Assembly (NCBI GenBank): GCA_003671255.1
Contig: QWPF01000006.1
Span: 1-64,000, forward strand
Length of the DNA stretch: 64,000 bases
Reading direction: 5' to 3'
From: Planctomycetota bacterium
Lineage (GTDB): Bacteria > Planctomycetota > Planctomycetia > Gemmatales > Gemmataceae
The notes beneath the pieces are model-generated. The model was not told the DNA's origin. It searched no databases and saw only the letters and a list, made by a program, of their open reading frames with translations. This document shows positions 35,112 to 44,220 of this stretch, in pieces. Within the stretch, counting starts at the first letter, position 1. The number at the start of each line of letters is the position of its first letter. The position numbers and the translations under genes were made by a program.

Positions 35112-36374
35112 ATGTTGAACCGTGTAGTTGCATTTTTTATCTCTGGAATTTTAGTAAATTTGCTCTTAATTGGCTCCCCGATTACGGCCAATGCGTTTTA
35201 TCAGGAAGACACGGTGTTAAAAACCGTACTTGTTTTTAACTTTATCACTGGCGAAGAACCTGTAAAAAATAAGATTATTGAAATACTTAAAAACAATGAA
35301 AAAGCTAAGAGAATAGTTGAAGGTGCTCAAAAATTAAACCCCGCAGATGAAAAAAAGCTGAATGGTAACGCTTATTGGTTGCTGGCGAGAGTGGCCCAGG
35401 AATTGCGTGAGAACGAAGCAGCAGTTGATTTTTACAATAAATTTTTAGTCGATGCTAAAAAATTAGGCAGTGGTCAAAAAATGGCTGCAGGGTATGGGCC
35501 ATTGATTCAGATTCTTTTTGATACGAAAAAATATAAAGAATGTGAAAAATTGTGTTCGGAATTCTTAGATATTACCCTCGAGGATGAAGCTGCTTTTATA
35601 CCAATTTTAAGATTGAAACCAGTGGTTTTTCGCAGAATGGTGCTCTGCCAATCTAGACTGGGAGAAGTAGATAAAGCAATCGAGAGGGTTGAAAAGCTCT
35701 ACAAAGATCAGCCAGATAATTGGCTTAATCTTGAGCTTAAGGCTCGCATTCTAAGAGAAGTTGGCAGAACTGCTGATGCAGAGAAAGCCTATCAGGATTT
35801 AATTATAAAAATTGATTCGGATAAACGCTTGGGTAAGGATGAGAAAGAAGAGTTTCTTGAAGAAATAAAATATACGCTTAGCAATGTTTATGTTGAACTT
35901 AAAAAGATTGATAAAGCAGCAGACATTCTAAAAGCTTTGGTTGAAAAAAATCCGGACAATCCAACGTATCATAATGATCTTGGTTATATTTGGGCCGATA
36001 ACGATTTAAATCTTGAGGAAGCGGAAAAATTAATTCGTAAAGCAATCGAGATCGAACGAGGTTTAAGAAAGAAGATCAAGAATCTTAAACCTGAATTTGA
36101 TAAAGACAATTCTGCTTATCTTGATAGCCTTGCCTGGGTTCTCTTTAAGAAAAAGAATTATGCTGAAGCAAAAAAATTACTCGTTGAAGCAATCAAAGAT
36201 GAAGAAGGCCAACATATAGAAATATTGGATCATCTTGGCGATATTCATTACGCAATGGGTGAAAAAGCAGAAGCTACTAAAGTTTGGAAAGATGCACTTA
36301 ATTTCGCTGGTACCTCCAAAAGAGAGCAAGATAAGAAAAAGGAAGTAGAGAAAAAAATTGAAAAGAACAAGTAG
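35112..36374 (+). CDS. Secreted TPR-repeat protein
   Basis: A 420-residue protein from the ATG at 35112, preceded by AGGAAAGGAC; a longer frame from 35061 adds residues ahead of the signal peptide and is rejected. The signal peptide (MLNRVVAFFISGILVNLLLI) has a likely cleavage after ANA near residue 28. The mature protein is helical with tetratricopeptide repeats: NAYWLLARVAQELRENEAA, LRLKPVVFRRMVLCQSRLG, LELKARILREVGRTADAEKAY, YTLSNVYVELKKIDKA, NDLGYIWADNDLNLEEA and LDHLGDIHYAMGEKAEA. Probably a periplasmic protein-interaction scaffold. A good terminator follows. No specific partner is indicated. Confidence 0.85.
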   Translation: MLNRVVAFFISGILVNLLLIGSPITANAFYQEDTVLKTVLVFNFITGEEPVKNKIIEILKNNEKAKRIVEGAQKLNPADEKKLNGNAYWLLARVAQELRENEAAVDFYNKFLVDAKKLGSGQKMAAGYGPLIQILFDTKKYKECEKLCSEFLDITLEDEAAFIPILRLKPVVFRRMVLCQSRLGEVDKAIERVEKLYKDQPDNWLNLELKARILREVGRTADAEKAYQDLIIKIDSDKRLGKDEKEEFLEEIKYTLSNVYVELKKIDKAADILKALVEKNPDNPTYHNDLGYIWADNDLNLEEAEKLIRKAIEIERGLRKKIKNLKPEFDKDNSAYLDSLAWVLFKKKNYAEAKKLLVEAIKDEEGQHIEILDHLGDIHYAMGEKAEATKVWKDALNFAGTSKREQDKKKEVEKKIEKNK

Positions 36375-36394
36375 GTGTTTTGTTGGTATAGATA

Positions 36395-36421
36395 AAGCTG
36401 GGCATTTATTGCCCGGCTTTA
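36395..36421 (+). terminator. Rho-independent terminator after the TPR gene
   Basis: AAAGCTGGGCA (36395-36405) pairs with TGCCCGGCTTT (36411-36421) over a five-base loop; one T-G wobble, otherwise complete pairing. A T-rich tract (ATTTTGTTTC) follows. This is the most convincing terminator in the window. Confidence 0.8.
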
Positions 36422-36503
36422 TTTTGTTTCATGCTTTTTAGAGATTGCGCGTTTTATACCCGTTCTCTTTTTATCACCCTTTCCCTAAGGTTATTCTTAA
36501 AAA

Positions 36504-37727
36504 ATGACATCTCCGGTATCAATATTTTTTGATATTTCCCTACCTAATGCTTCGACATGGTTTTATTTTTCATTGCTCTTAGCCTGTGCTCTTTTTTTTA
36601 AATTCAATCGGTTTTTAAGTTTTCGAAATCTCGATATCTTGTCGATTTTCTTTTTCATGCCTGGATTTCTTCTTCTTTTAGAAGGTGGGCACGATGATCG
36701 TATTTATTTTTCTTGGCTTTTGTTGAGTTGTCTGTTCTGGTTAGTCCGTTGCCTGTTGGATCTCGTTTTAGAGAGAAGGCCTGCGTTTAAGCCAAACCTT
36801 AATGTTCCCGGTATGTTATTACTTGCCTTTGCTTTTTATTTCAGTCTTGTTGCTGTTGCAGTTCGTGAGCCTAATCTTCCTGATCAAAGAGAAACCCGCC
36901 CGCAAACGCCAATCGATAAAATCAGGGAGCATGGCGAAAAGATTATCGAGAATAGAGGCGGGGCTGAGGTTGATGTATCCAAATTAAGGCTATGGGTTGA
37001 ACGCGGTTTGACTTTGTTTTGCCATCTTCTTATTGCAGTTGGGCTTATTCTTGTTTGTTGGTTTCATTATGATGATTACCACCTTGGTTTTGCTTGTGCA
37101 ACTCTTTATTTCTTGTTGCCTTATACTTATCTTATGATGCCTTATACTGGATTAAAAATTGGCCGTTGGGATCATTCTTGGTTGATGGCTTTAATGATTT
37201 GGGCCCTTGTTTTTCACAATAAACCAATCGTATCAGGGATTTTGATGGGTTTATCTTTTGGAAGTCTTTTCTTTCCTTTAGTATTGTTGCCTTTATGGTT
37301 TTCTTATTACCACGATAAAGGGATTTGGCGATTTGTAATTGCTTCAATGGCTTCTTTTGTTGTAAGCAGTATTGTTTTTATTTTAGCCTATGGCGGAAAT
37401 ACACAATACCTTGCTTCGACATGGATGATTTCGGATTGGATTCCTTGGAAGGAACCAATGACTGATACACAAAGTTTCTGGCATGGGGTTCATTGGGCGT
37501 ATCGGCTTCCAGTATTTATTCTTTATGCTGTGATAGCTATTTCAGTTTATTTTTGGCCCACTCCAAAGACATTGGGCAACTTGATAGCTTTATCAGCAGC
37601 ATTGCTGATAGGCATACAGTTTTGGTATGCGCACATGGGTGGAGTATATATTTTGTGGTATTTGCCTTTGTTGATTTTGGTTGTATTTAGGCCAAGTATT
37701 TTAACTCAACCTAAATCACTTGTTTAA
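36504..37727 (+). CDS. Polytopic membrane protein of unknown function
   Basis: A 407-residue integral membrane protein with around nine hydrophobic segments and a soluble loop at about residues 125-155 (EPNLPDQRETRPQTPIDKIREHGEKII). The repeated aromatic/hydrophobic helices and the loop LPYTYLMMPYTGLKIGRWDHSW loosely recall GT-C glycosyltransferases, but I see no clear acidic catalytic motif in the first loop, so I assign no activity. It is translationally close to the phosphatase: the open frame for that protein begins inside this gene, though its preferred ATG is downstream. Confidence 0.75.
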   Translation: MTSPVSIFFDISLPNASTWFYFSLLLACALFFKFNRFLSFRNLDILSIFFFMPGFLLLLEGGHDDRIYFSWLLLSCLFWLVRCLLDLVLERRPAFKPNLNVPGMLLLAFAFYFSLVAVAVREPNLPDQRETRPQTPIDKIREHGEKIIENRGGAEVDVSKLRLWVERGLTLFCHLLIAVGLILVCWFHYDDYHLGFACATLYFLLPYTYLMMPYTGLKIGRWDHSWLMALMIWALVFHNKPIVSGILMGLSFGSLFFPLVLLPLWFSYYHDKGIWRFVIASMASFVVSSIVFILAYGGNTQYLASTWMISDWIPWKEPMTDTQSFWHGVHWAYRLPVFILYAVIAISVYFWPTPKTLGNLIALSAALLIGIQFWYAHMGGVYILWYLPLLILVVFRPSILTQPKSLV

Positions 37728-37782
37728 ACTTAATCCTTTGCGGATAGGGTCAAAAACTAAATTAAACAGGATAGGAAATGCA

Positions 37783-38349
37783 ATGGGTTTTTCTCGCATT
37801 TTAGGTTTGCTTGTTTTAGTTGTAGTTATTTTAATTCCAACTTATGTATCTAAATACCAGCAGAAACAGTATCGAAATTTCAGGGTTGTTAAAAGCGGTG
37901 TTCTTTACCGAAGTGGCCAAATGACTCCCATTGGTTTGAAGAAAGTAGTCGATGAGTATCATATTAAGGCAATTGTTTCTTTAAGGGATTCCTATAACTC
38001 TGAGGCCCCTCCTGATGTTCAAGAAGAGGCTTTCGCACGGGAATATGGGGTAAAGTATTTAAGGTTGTCGCCTAAAAAATGGGATAGCGAAACAGGTGAA
38101 CCCCCTGTAATGGAAAATATCAGACAATACTTTAAACTGATGAGCAATTCTGAAAATTATCCTGTATTGGTTCATTGTTTTGCTGGGATTCATCGTACTG
38201 GTTCTTATTGCGCACTATATAGGATGGAATACGAGAAATGGTCTAATGAAAAAGCAATATCGGAACTTAAGCGTCTTGGATATGATCAATTGGAGAGCGA
38301 AAAAGATGTTTATAAGTTTCTCAATGAGTTTAAACCAAGTCTACGATAA
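37783..38349 (+). CDS. Membrane-anchored tyrosine/dual-specificity phosphatase-like protein
   Basis: A 188-residue protein from the ATG at 37783, preceded by AGGATAGGA; an upstream TTG at 37720 overlaps the previous gene. A single N-terminal membrane anchor (RILGLLVLVVVILIPTYV) is followed by a cysteine-phosphatase domain: YRSGQMTPIGLKKVV, AIVSLRDSYNSE, and the P-loop HCFAGIHRTGSY, which matches HCX5R. The general-acid aspartate is less obvious. Substrates may be phosphotyrosine, phosphoinositides or other phosphoesters. The anchor suggests the catalytic domain lies on the outer face or tethered to the membrane. Confidence 0.85.
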   Translation: MGFSRILGLLVLVVVILIPTYVSKYQQKQYRNFRVVKSGVLYRSGQMTPIGLKKVVDEYHIKAIVSLRDSYNSEAPPDVQEEAFAREYGVKYLRLSPKKWDSETGEPPVMENIRQYFKLMSNSENYPVLVHCFAGIHRTGSYCALYRMEYEKWSNEKAISELKRLGYDQLESEKDVYKFLNEFKPSLR

Positions 38350-38350
38350 G

Positions 38351-39850
38351 TTATGTTAGTTTGTAAAACTCCTCAAGCGATTTGATAGCTTTTTTCCAGC
38401 GGTTTCTCTTTTTAAGCATTATTTCTGATTTTACATCGGGTTTATACATTCGCCCTTTTGGATCATTAGGTGTATTAAAATCATCCAGTTTCATTAGGCC
38501 AGAACCTATTCCCGCTAAAATTCCTGCCCCTATTGATGTCATTTCAGCGTTTGCACTTGTTTGAATATATACCCCAGTTGTATTTGCTAATAGTTGATTG
38601 AAAAATTTGTTTTCTGTCATTCCGCCATCGATTGCTAGTATTTTAATCGGATTCGAAAAATTTACAGCTATGGCTTCGAGTAAGTCTGCGACTTGATGTG
38701 TAACTCCTTCGAGGGAGGCCCTAGTGATTTCTTTTTTTGTTGTTTTTCTGGTTAAACCAAGAATTGAGCCTTGGAAATCACTATTCCAATAAGGGCACCC
38801 TAACCCTGAAAGTGCGGGAATAAAAACAATGTCCGAACTTTGATCCGATTCTAAAGAAAAAGTTTCCGATTCCGAAGCGGTTTTAAATATCCCTAAACCA
38901 TCTCTTAACCATTGGACCGCTGCCCCTGCAATAAAAACACTTCCTTCTAAGCAGTATTGAAGTTTATGGCCTGTAGTTGCAGCCAAAGTGGTTAGTAATC
39001 CAGTGTCACTACTGATAGGAGAATCGCCTGTGTGACTCAAAAGAAAAGCCCCGGTACCGAAGGTGCATTTTGCCTGACCAGGAGAATGGCAACGGTGTCC
39101 AACCAATGAAGCTTGTTGATCCCCTGCAACGCCCATAATGGGTATTCCCTCAGGAAGGAAATCAATACCCGAAGTGGATCCAAAATTGAAAACGCTGGGT
39201 TTAATCTCGGGAAGAATATTTTTTGGAATATTAAAATCAGAAAGCAATTCATTATCCCAATCACCAATATGGATATTCATCAAAAGAGTTCGTGATCCAT
39301 TTGTATGATCGGTATAAAAAGATTTAGTTCCAGAAAGTTTCCAGATCAAATAGGTGTCGATAGTTCCTGCAATAATTTTATTGTTATTGCATAAAGATCT
39401 TTGTGGGTCATAGGTTTCTAAAATCCAGCGGATCTTGGTTGCGGAAAAATAAGGGTTGAGTAGTAGCCCGGTTTTTTTTCTGATTTTATCATCTAGATGC
39501 ATGTTCTCTTTGCAAAAATCCGAAGTTCGTGTGTCTTGCCAAACTATGGCGTTATGCAGTGGTTTGCCATTTGACTTGTCCCAAACTACCGTTGTTTCCC
39601 TTTGGTTAGTAATTCCAATGGAAGCTATTCGTGAGTAATGATTTGGGTGATCTTTTTTAAGTGTTAGAATAGTTGATTTGACACTATCCCAAATTTGTTC
39701 TGCATTGTGCTCGACCCAACCTGTTTTTGGATATATCTGTTGGATTGGTGCGCTACTTAGTGCGATGATATTAGCAGAACAATCCATTAAAACGGCCCGA
39801 GTTGAAGTTGTCCCTTGGTCAATCACGAGAATAATTGGATCAGAGTTCAT
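38351..39850 (-). CDS. glpK: Glycerol kinase
   Basis: A 499-residue FGGY-family kinase phosphorylating glycerol to sn-glycerol-3-phosphate. The N-terminus has the ATP-binding DQGTTSTRAVLMD and the QIYPKTGWVEHNAEQIW segment. Also visible are NQRETTVVWDKSNGKPLHNAIVWQDTRT, TFGTGAFLL and the C-terminal IDGGMTEN. The start is set at 39850 because this gives the standard GlpK N-terminus; a further ATG at 39886 would add 12 unconserved residues. No glpF or glpD is adjacent. It is divergent from the MFS transporter gene across 104 bases. Confidence 0.94.
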   Translation of the reverse strand: MNSDPIILVIDQGTTSTRAVLMDCSANIIALSSAPIQQIYPKTGWVEHNAEQIWDSVKSTILTLKKDHPNHYSRIASIGITNQRETTVVWDKSNGKPLHNAIVWQDTRTSDFCKENMHLDDKIRKKTGLLLNPYFSATKIRWILETYDPQRSLCNNNKIIAGTIDTYLIWKLSGTKSFYTDHTNGSRTLLMNIHIGDWDNELLSDFNIPKNILPEIKPSVFNFGSTSGIDFLPEGIPIMGVAGDQQASLVGHRCHSPGQAKCTFGTGAFLLSHTGDSPISSDTGLLTTLAATTGHKLQYCLEGSVFIAGAAVQWLRDGLGIFKTASESETFSLESDQSSDIVFIPALSGLGCPYWNSDFQGSILGLTRKTTKKEITRASLEGVTHQVADLLEAIAVNFSNPIKILAIDGGMTENKFFNQLLANTTGVYIQTSANAEMTSIGAGILAGIGSGLMKLDDFNTPNDPKGRMYKPDVKSEIMLKKRNRWKKAIKSLEEFYKLT

Positions 39851-39954
39851 TATAATTAATCTTCCATTGGTGTAATTCAAGTGCATATGCTTATGTTAGA
39901 TTAAATGTTTGTGCATTTGATTTGAAACTATTTCTAAAGAAATAATGATAATAC

Positions 39955-41088
39955 ATGAATAGCCGATTCAATTTTGCAGGATTTTCTTGGGCTGTTAGTT
40001 TTGGAGCGTTGGCGACTCTAGCGTCATTATCCATGGAGAGAGCCAACTTATCTAGATTTGAAATTGGTTTACATGGTTCCGCATATTATTTTAGCATTGC
40101 CTTGGGCTCGATTTTTATGACAAGGTTAATCAGGAGTATGGGCAATATCACGATGATCGTTGGGCTAACTGGTTCTTCGATAAGCGTTGTTTTGTTTGCT
40201 TTTGCTAATTCATCACCAGAATGGCTGGTGCTTCGCTTGATAAACGGTTTTTGTGCAGCAATGGCACTTGTTCCTCTTGAAACCTTGGTTTATCAGAACG
40301 CAGGCCCTTTAGAGAAAGCTAAAGTTTTTGGTTTTTTCGAATTATGTTTGTCAGCAGGTGTTGGCGTAGGTGCAAGTTTAGCCCCGCTGTTGGAAGAATT
40401 CCAAAGTAGAAGTGGTTATGTTTTGTTTGGTCTTTTTCCAGTGTTTGGCGCGGTGGCGTTGGTTCAAATTAAAATGAAAATTGCTAATGCAGCAGAACTA
40501 GACACAATAAGTTTAAGTGATGTCAAGAAAATGTATGTATGGTTTTGTACAGCATTTACCCAAGGCTTCCTTGAGGGTGGTTTATTGTCCTACCTTGGAT
40601 TGATGATATTAGGAATGGGATACGGAAATGAGTATGTCTCTTTTGTATTCGGAAGTATGTTTGCAGGTGTAATTTGTTCAATGCTATTCATAACTCGCTT
40701 AGCTGATGCCATTGGCCATAATCGGGTTTTATTATTAACGCATATATTATCATTAATATGCTTGGTATTGATGGGATTTAGTGTATCGATTGTTGCAATT
40801 GTAATTTTGATATTTTTTGTTGGTTTAACCTGTGGCGGCCAATATGCGGTAGCCCTTGCGTCGCTTGGATCGCAGGTGGATAGTAAAAAACAACCATCAG
40901 CAAACTCAATGTACCTGACATTAAATTGTGCGGGAAGTGTTGCAGGGCCGATAGTAATGGGTTTGTTGGGTAATGAAGGATTATGGGGGTCAATTTTTAT
41001 AATTGGGTCCGTTCCGATTTTTCTTTTACTACTTGTATGGTTGGTCAATATCTGTTGCTATAAAAGGTGTATGGTAGAGAAAGCATAA
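39955..41088 (+). CDS. Major facilitator superfamily transporter
   Basis: A 377-residue protein with about twelve hydrophobic segments, typical of compact MFS permeases. The cytoplasmic loop after helix 2 (MTRLIRSMGNITMIVG) and the equivalent in the second half (FITRLADAIGHNRVLLLTH) match the MFS motif A pattern. Helix 4 region LVLRLINGFCAAMALVPLETLVY is typical of drug or sugar efflux carriers. Substrate unknown. The neighbour glpK is divergent, but the sequence does not show that this is a glycerol carrier. Confidence 0.85.
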   Translation: MNSRFNFAGFSWAVSFGALATLASLSMERANLSRFEIGLHGSAYYFSIALGSIFMTRLIRSMGNITMIVGLTGSSISVVLFAFANSSPEWLVLRLINGFCAAMALVPLETLVYQNAGPLEKAKVFGFFELCLSAGVGVGASLAPLLEEFQSRSGYVLFGLFPVFGAVALVQIKMKIANAAELDTISLSDVKKMYVWFCTAFTQGFLEGGLLSYLGLMILGMGYGNEYVSFVFGSMFAGVICSMLFITRLADAIGHNRVLLLTHILSLICLVLMGFSVSIVAIVILIFFVGLTCGGQYAVALASLGSQVDSKKQPSANSMYLTLNCAGSVAGPIVMGLLGNEGLWGSIFIIGSVPIFLLLLVWLVNICCYKRCMVEKA

Positions 41089-41122
41089 TAGATACGGTTC
41101 ATAATTAAGAGATAAAATTTCG

Positions 41123-42406
41123 ATGGTCAGGAATAGTGAAAAAATCAATTTGCCGATTTTGCAAAATTGGGATTGTCATGTTTGCGGGACATGCTGCAAA
41201 GAGTATTTGGTTCGTTTGAGTGAAGATGAAGTTGCAAAGATCAAGTCGCAGAATTGGGATGTTAATGAAGATCTTGGCGGATACCAACCTTTTCGGAAGA
41301 CAGGGTTATTTAAAAACAAAATAAATTTGAATCATAGGCCTGATGGGAGTTGTGTATTTTTAGGGGAAAACAATCTCTGTAAAATTCATGGGAAGTTTGG
41401 TTTGGATGCCAAACCTTTGCCTTGCCAAGTTTTTCCGTATGTATTAATCCCCACAGGGAATGAATGGTCAGTGGGAGTGAGATACGCATGCCCATCAGCA
41501 GCAAAAAATCTTGGTACCTCGGTACTAAAACAGCGAGATTCAATTGAAGAGTTTAAAGATAAGTTGATTGAACGAGAAAAGTTCACGATTACGCTCGCAG
41601 AAAATAAAGTTAAGCCAATGCTTTCGAGTACCCAGGATACAAGCTGGGAAATCATATTTGCTATTAGAAACAAATTAACCGAAATGTTAAAAAATGGGAA
41701 ACAGGACATTGGTCATTCTTTACGCTGCTGCATTGCTCTTTCTAATGAATTGAAATCAACAAATTTGAGCAAACTAGGGATTGATCAAGTTAAGGAGTTT
41801 CTTGATATTTTTGGAAAAGTAACTATTTCTGATGTGCCTGTTGATGCGTTTGCAGTTCCTTCGCCAAATTGGGTTGGAAGAATATTGTTTAGGCAAATAA
41901 CTGCGCTTTTTACCAGGAAAGATCATGGTCCAAATCGTGGAATAGCCAACAAAGGACGAATAGCCCTTTTAAAAGCAGCAATTCAATTTGCTAGAGGTAC
42001 TGGAACGGTTCCCAAACTTAATGTTTGGGTTTCTGATACGACATTTGAAAATATTGAATCAAGGCGCTGTGAGTTGGATGAAGAATCTAATGAACTATTG
42101 AAGAGATATTATCTAATAAAGATTGAATCATTACAGTTTTTTGGAGCTTCTAATTTCGGTATTCCTTTTTGGGAAGGTTTGAATATTCTTTTACTCACTT
42201 ATCCCATAATTGTTTGGACTTCCTTGGCCCAAAGTTCCCAAGACCCGATGGTCGATAAAATTCAGCGTGCTATTTCTCTGGTCGATGATCACTTTGGATT
42301 CAATAAGATTCTCGGTGGTTTACGGCAAAGATACGGTTTTAATCTTCTTGCACAAAGAAAAGAAACGGAAAAACTCGTCGCTTGGTACTCAAGACAGAGC
42401 ATCTAA
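41123..42406 (+). CDS. YkgJ-family cysteine cluster protein
   Basis: A 427-residue protein. The N-terminal 110 residues carry the YkgJ/FliB-type cysteine signature: CHVCGTCCKEYLVRLSEDEV, then CVFLGENNLCKIHGKFG and LPCQVFPY. The cysteines probably bind iron-sulfur or zinc. The remaining 300 residues are mostly helical and unassigned. Some relatives are annotated as flagellin lysine N-methylase, but that activity is not supported here by flagellar context. It lies 34 bases after the MFS gene and converges on lexA with a seven-base gap. Confidence 0.82.
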   Translation: MVRNSEKINLPILQNWDCHVCGTCCKEYLVRLSEDEVAKIKSQNWDVNEDLGGYQPFRKTGLFKNKINLNHRPDGSCVFLGENNLCKIHGKFGLDAKPLPCQVFPYVLIPTGNEWSVGVRYACPSAAKNLGTSVLKQRDSIEEFKDKLIEREKFTITLAENKVKPMLSSTQDTSWEIIFAIRNKLTEMLKNGKQDIGHSLRCCIALSNELKSTNLSKLGIDQVKEFLDIFGKVTISDVPVDAFAVPSPNWVGRILFRQITALFTRKDHGPNRGIANKGRIALLKAAIQFARGTGTVPKLNVWVSDTTFENIESRRCELDEESNELLKRYYLIKIESLQFFGASNFGIPFWEGLNILLLTYPIIVWTSLAQSSQDPMVDKIQRAISLVDDHFGFNKILGGLRQRYGFNLLAQRKETEKLVAWYSRQSI

Positions 42407-42413
42407 AAGGTTC

Positions 42414-43022
42414 CTAGCATTTTCTTAAAACCCCTATTAGAATTCCTAAGATTCTTGCATCATTTCCAGGCAAAATAATAATGGGGTTCATTGTGCTGTT
42501 GCATGGCTCCAAGCGGATTTGTCCACGATCTAAAAAGAATCGCTTCAAAGTTACCTCGTGATCAATCATTGCGACCACTCTTTCGCCGTTAATTGCAGTC
42601 TCTTGTTTTTTTACAACAATAAAGTCGCCGTCTTGAATGTGATCTTCAATCATGGAGTAACCGCGAACTTGAAGTACAAAAATATTATCGCCCGGAAACA
42701 TATTTTCTAAAACCAAGGTTTCTTCCTGCGGTATTGCTTGAATGGGAGACCCCGCAGCAACCAATCCCATAAAGGGCAGACCTTGTTTTGGTTTTTTATT
42801 ATTGATTAATTGAATAGCGCGCGCAGAAAACCCTTCGCGTAGAATCATGCCTTTTTTCTCAAGTGCCTTTAAATGGCACATAACCCCATTTGGGGACTTA
42901 ATTCCAAAAGCAGAACCTATTTCACGAACCGTAGGCCCATATCCCCTTATTTCAATCTTATCTTTTAAGAAGTTGTATATTTCTTTCTGTCGTGGGGTGA
43001 GGGTATCTAATTCTGAGTTCAT
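42414..43022 (-). CDS. lexA: LexA SOS repressor
   Basis: A 202-residue repressor that represses DNA-damage genes until RecA filaments trigger self-cleavage. The N-terminal winged helix reads LTPRQKEIYNFLKDKIEIRG and TVREIGSAFGIKSPNGVMCHL. The autocleavage site is A90-G91 in GLVAAGSP; the catalytic dyad is S123 in RGYSMIEDHIQDGD and K160 in HEVTLKRF. All are intact. The recognition helix (SPNGVMCHL) differs from both E. coli (SPNAAEEHL) and B. subtilis, so a different operator is expected. A palindrome lies 31-46 bases upstream. It converges on the YkgJ gene. Confidence 0.95.
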   Translation of the reverse strand: MNSELDTLTPRQKEIYNFLKDKIEIRGYGPTVREIGSAFGIKSPNGVMCHLKALEKKGMILREGFSARAIQLINNKKPKQGLPFMGLVAAGSPIQAIPQEETLVLENMFPGDNIFVLQVRGYSMIEDHIQDGDFIVVKKQETAINGERVVAMIDHEVTLKRFFLDRGQIRLEPCNSTMNPIIILPGNDARILGILIGVLRKC

Positions 43023-43052
43023 TTTAAATTCCTAATAGTGAACTTAAGTACA

Positions 43053-43068
43053 ATATACATAAGTATAT
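43053..43068. promoter_or_regulatory. Candidate LexA autoregulatory operator
   Basis: ATATAC-ATAA-GTATAT is a perfect 6-bp inverted repeat with a four-base centre, located 31-46 bases upstream of the lexA ATG. It contains the TAC-N4-GTA core shared with the polymerase operator at 2023. Position and symmetry are what an autoregulated repressor needs. Confidence 0.6.
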
Positions 43069-43175
43069 GTAATGTAGAAATTTAAAAATACAAGGATAAA
43101 TTATGCTTTTCAGCTTTTTTCTTAGAGCGATTCAGGCTTAAATTAGGTATCTATCTTCTTTTTATTGAGGTTGCT

Positions 43176-44195
43176 TTGACTGATTTTACCCCGTTTTTGT
43201 TCTTGAAAAAACTTCTGGACACCAATATTTTCGACCAATCGGAAGCAATTAATCTTTTTGAAGCTCTTATCGATGGCAAATTAGATGAAACTCAAACCGC
43301 AGTATTTTTGACTGGCTTGGCTTTCCGCCCTGATAACCCACTGTTTTTAGCAAATGCAGCATCTGAGGTGCTTAAAAGAGGCCAAAAGCTTCCCTCTTTT
43401 CCTCATAATGAGGCTTTAGATACTTGCGGTACAGGGGGAGACTATTCGTCTTCGTTTAATATTTCCACCACGGTTGCGTTTGTTCTTGCTGCTTGTGGGG
43501 TTCCTGTTATTAAGCATGGAAATCGCTCATCTTCGAGTAATTCTGGCAGTTCAGATGTGCTTCAGTATTTAGGTGTTCGAATCGATTTATCTCCCGAAGC
43601 CGCGGAAGCAACTTTTAAGAAGCTGGGTCTTTGTTTTTGTTTTGCACCTCAATATTATCCCTTTTTAAAAAATCTAGCTCCAATACGCAAAAAGCTAGGT
43701 TTTCGAACCATATTTAATCAAATCGGCCCTTTAGTTAATCCAGGTGGTGCAGGTACTCACTTGCTTGGAGTTAGCAGAAATTCTTTTCTGGATCTTTTTG
43801 CCGATGCTATTTTGCAAATGGGTAAACAAGGAATTGTGGTTTGTGGCGGTGGAAAAATCGATGAGGTAACCTTAGATGCCCCTAATGAATTACGCATAAT
43901 CCATTCTGGATCGATTTCTTCTGCTATGGTTTTGCCTACCGATTTTGGACTAAGGTCGGTTTCCTTAAATGAAATAAGGGTCAACTCCATTCAGGAAAGT
44001 GCCGGTATTATCATTGAAATACTAAACGGAAGTACGATACCTGGCAGGGATGTGGTTTTGGCAAACACGGCCTTAGGGCTTTTAGCTGCAAAAAAGGTTA
44101 AAAATTTAAAAGAAGGTGTTGAAATGGGAAAATCAGCAATCGATCAAGGTAAAGCAAAAGTAATTCTAGAGCAGCTTAAAAGTTTCGTCGTTTAA
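43176..44195 (+). CDS. trpD: Anthranilate phosphoribosyltransferase
   Basis: A 339-residue enzyme joining anthranilate and PRPP in tryptophan synthesis. The PRPP loop reads DTCGTGGDYSSSFNISTTVAF; KHGNRSSSSNSGSSDVLQYLGV and RTIFNQIGPLVNPGG are the anthranilate-side motifs, and the metal pair lies in DEVTLDAPNE. The start is a TTG with GAGG five bases upstream. It stands alone, without other trp genes in the window. It converges on the sixA-like gene across 25 bases. Confidence 0.94.
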   Translation: MTDFTPFLFLKKLLDTNIFDQSEAINLFEALIDGKLDETQTAVFLTGLAFRPDNPLFLANAASEVLKRGQKLPSFPHNEALDTCGTGGDYSSSFNISTTVAFVLAACGVPVIKHGNRSSSSNSGSSDVLQYLGVRIDLSPEAAEATFKKLGLCFCFAPQYYPFLKNLAPIRKKLGFRTIFNQIGPLVNPGGAGTHLLGVSRNSFLDLFADAILQMGKQGIVVCGGGKIDEVTLDAPNELRIIHSGSISSAMVLPTDFGLRSVSLNEIRVNSIQESAGIIIEILNGSTIPGRDVVLANTALGLLAAKKVKNLKEGVEMGKSAIDQGKAKVILEQLKSFVV

Positions 44196-44220
44196 GAAGG
44201 TGTAGATTCGTTATAAATTT

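Noticed and set aside
40590-41048. Reverse-strand open frame of 152 codons within the MFS gene
   Set aside because: Antisense to transmembrane-rich coding sequence; composition is that of a shadow frame.
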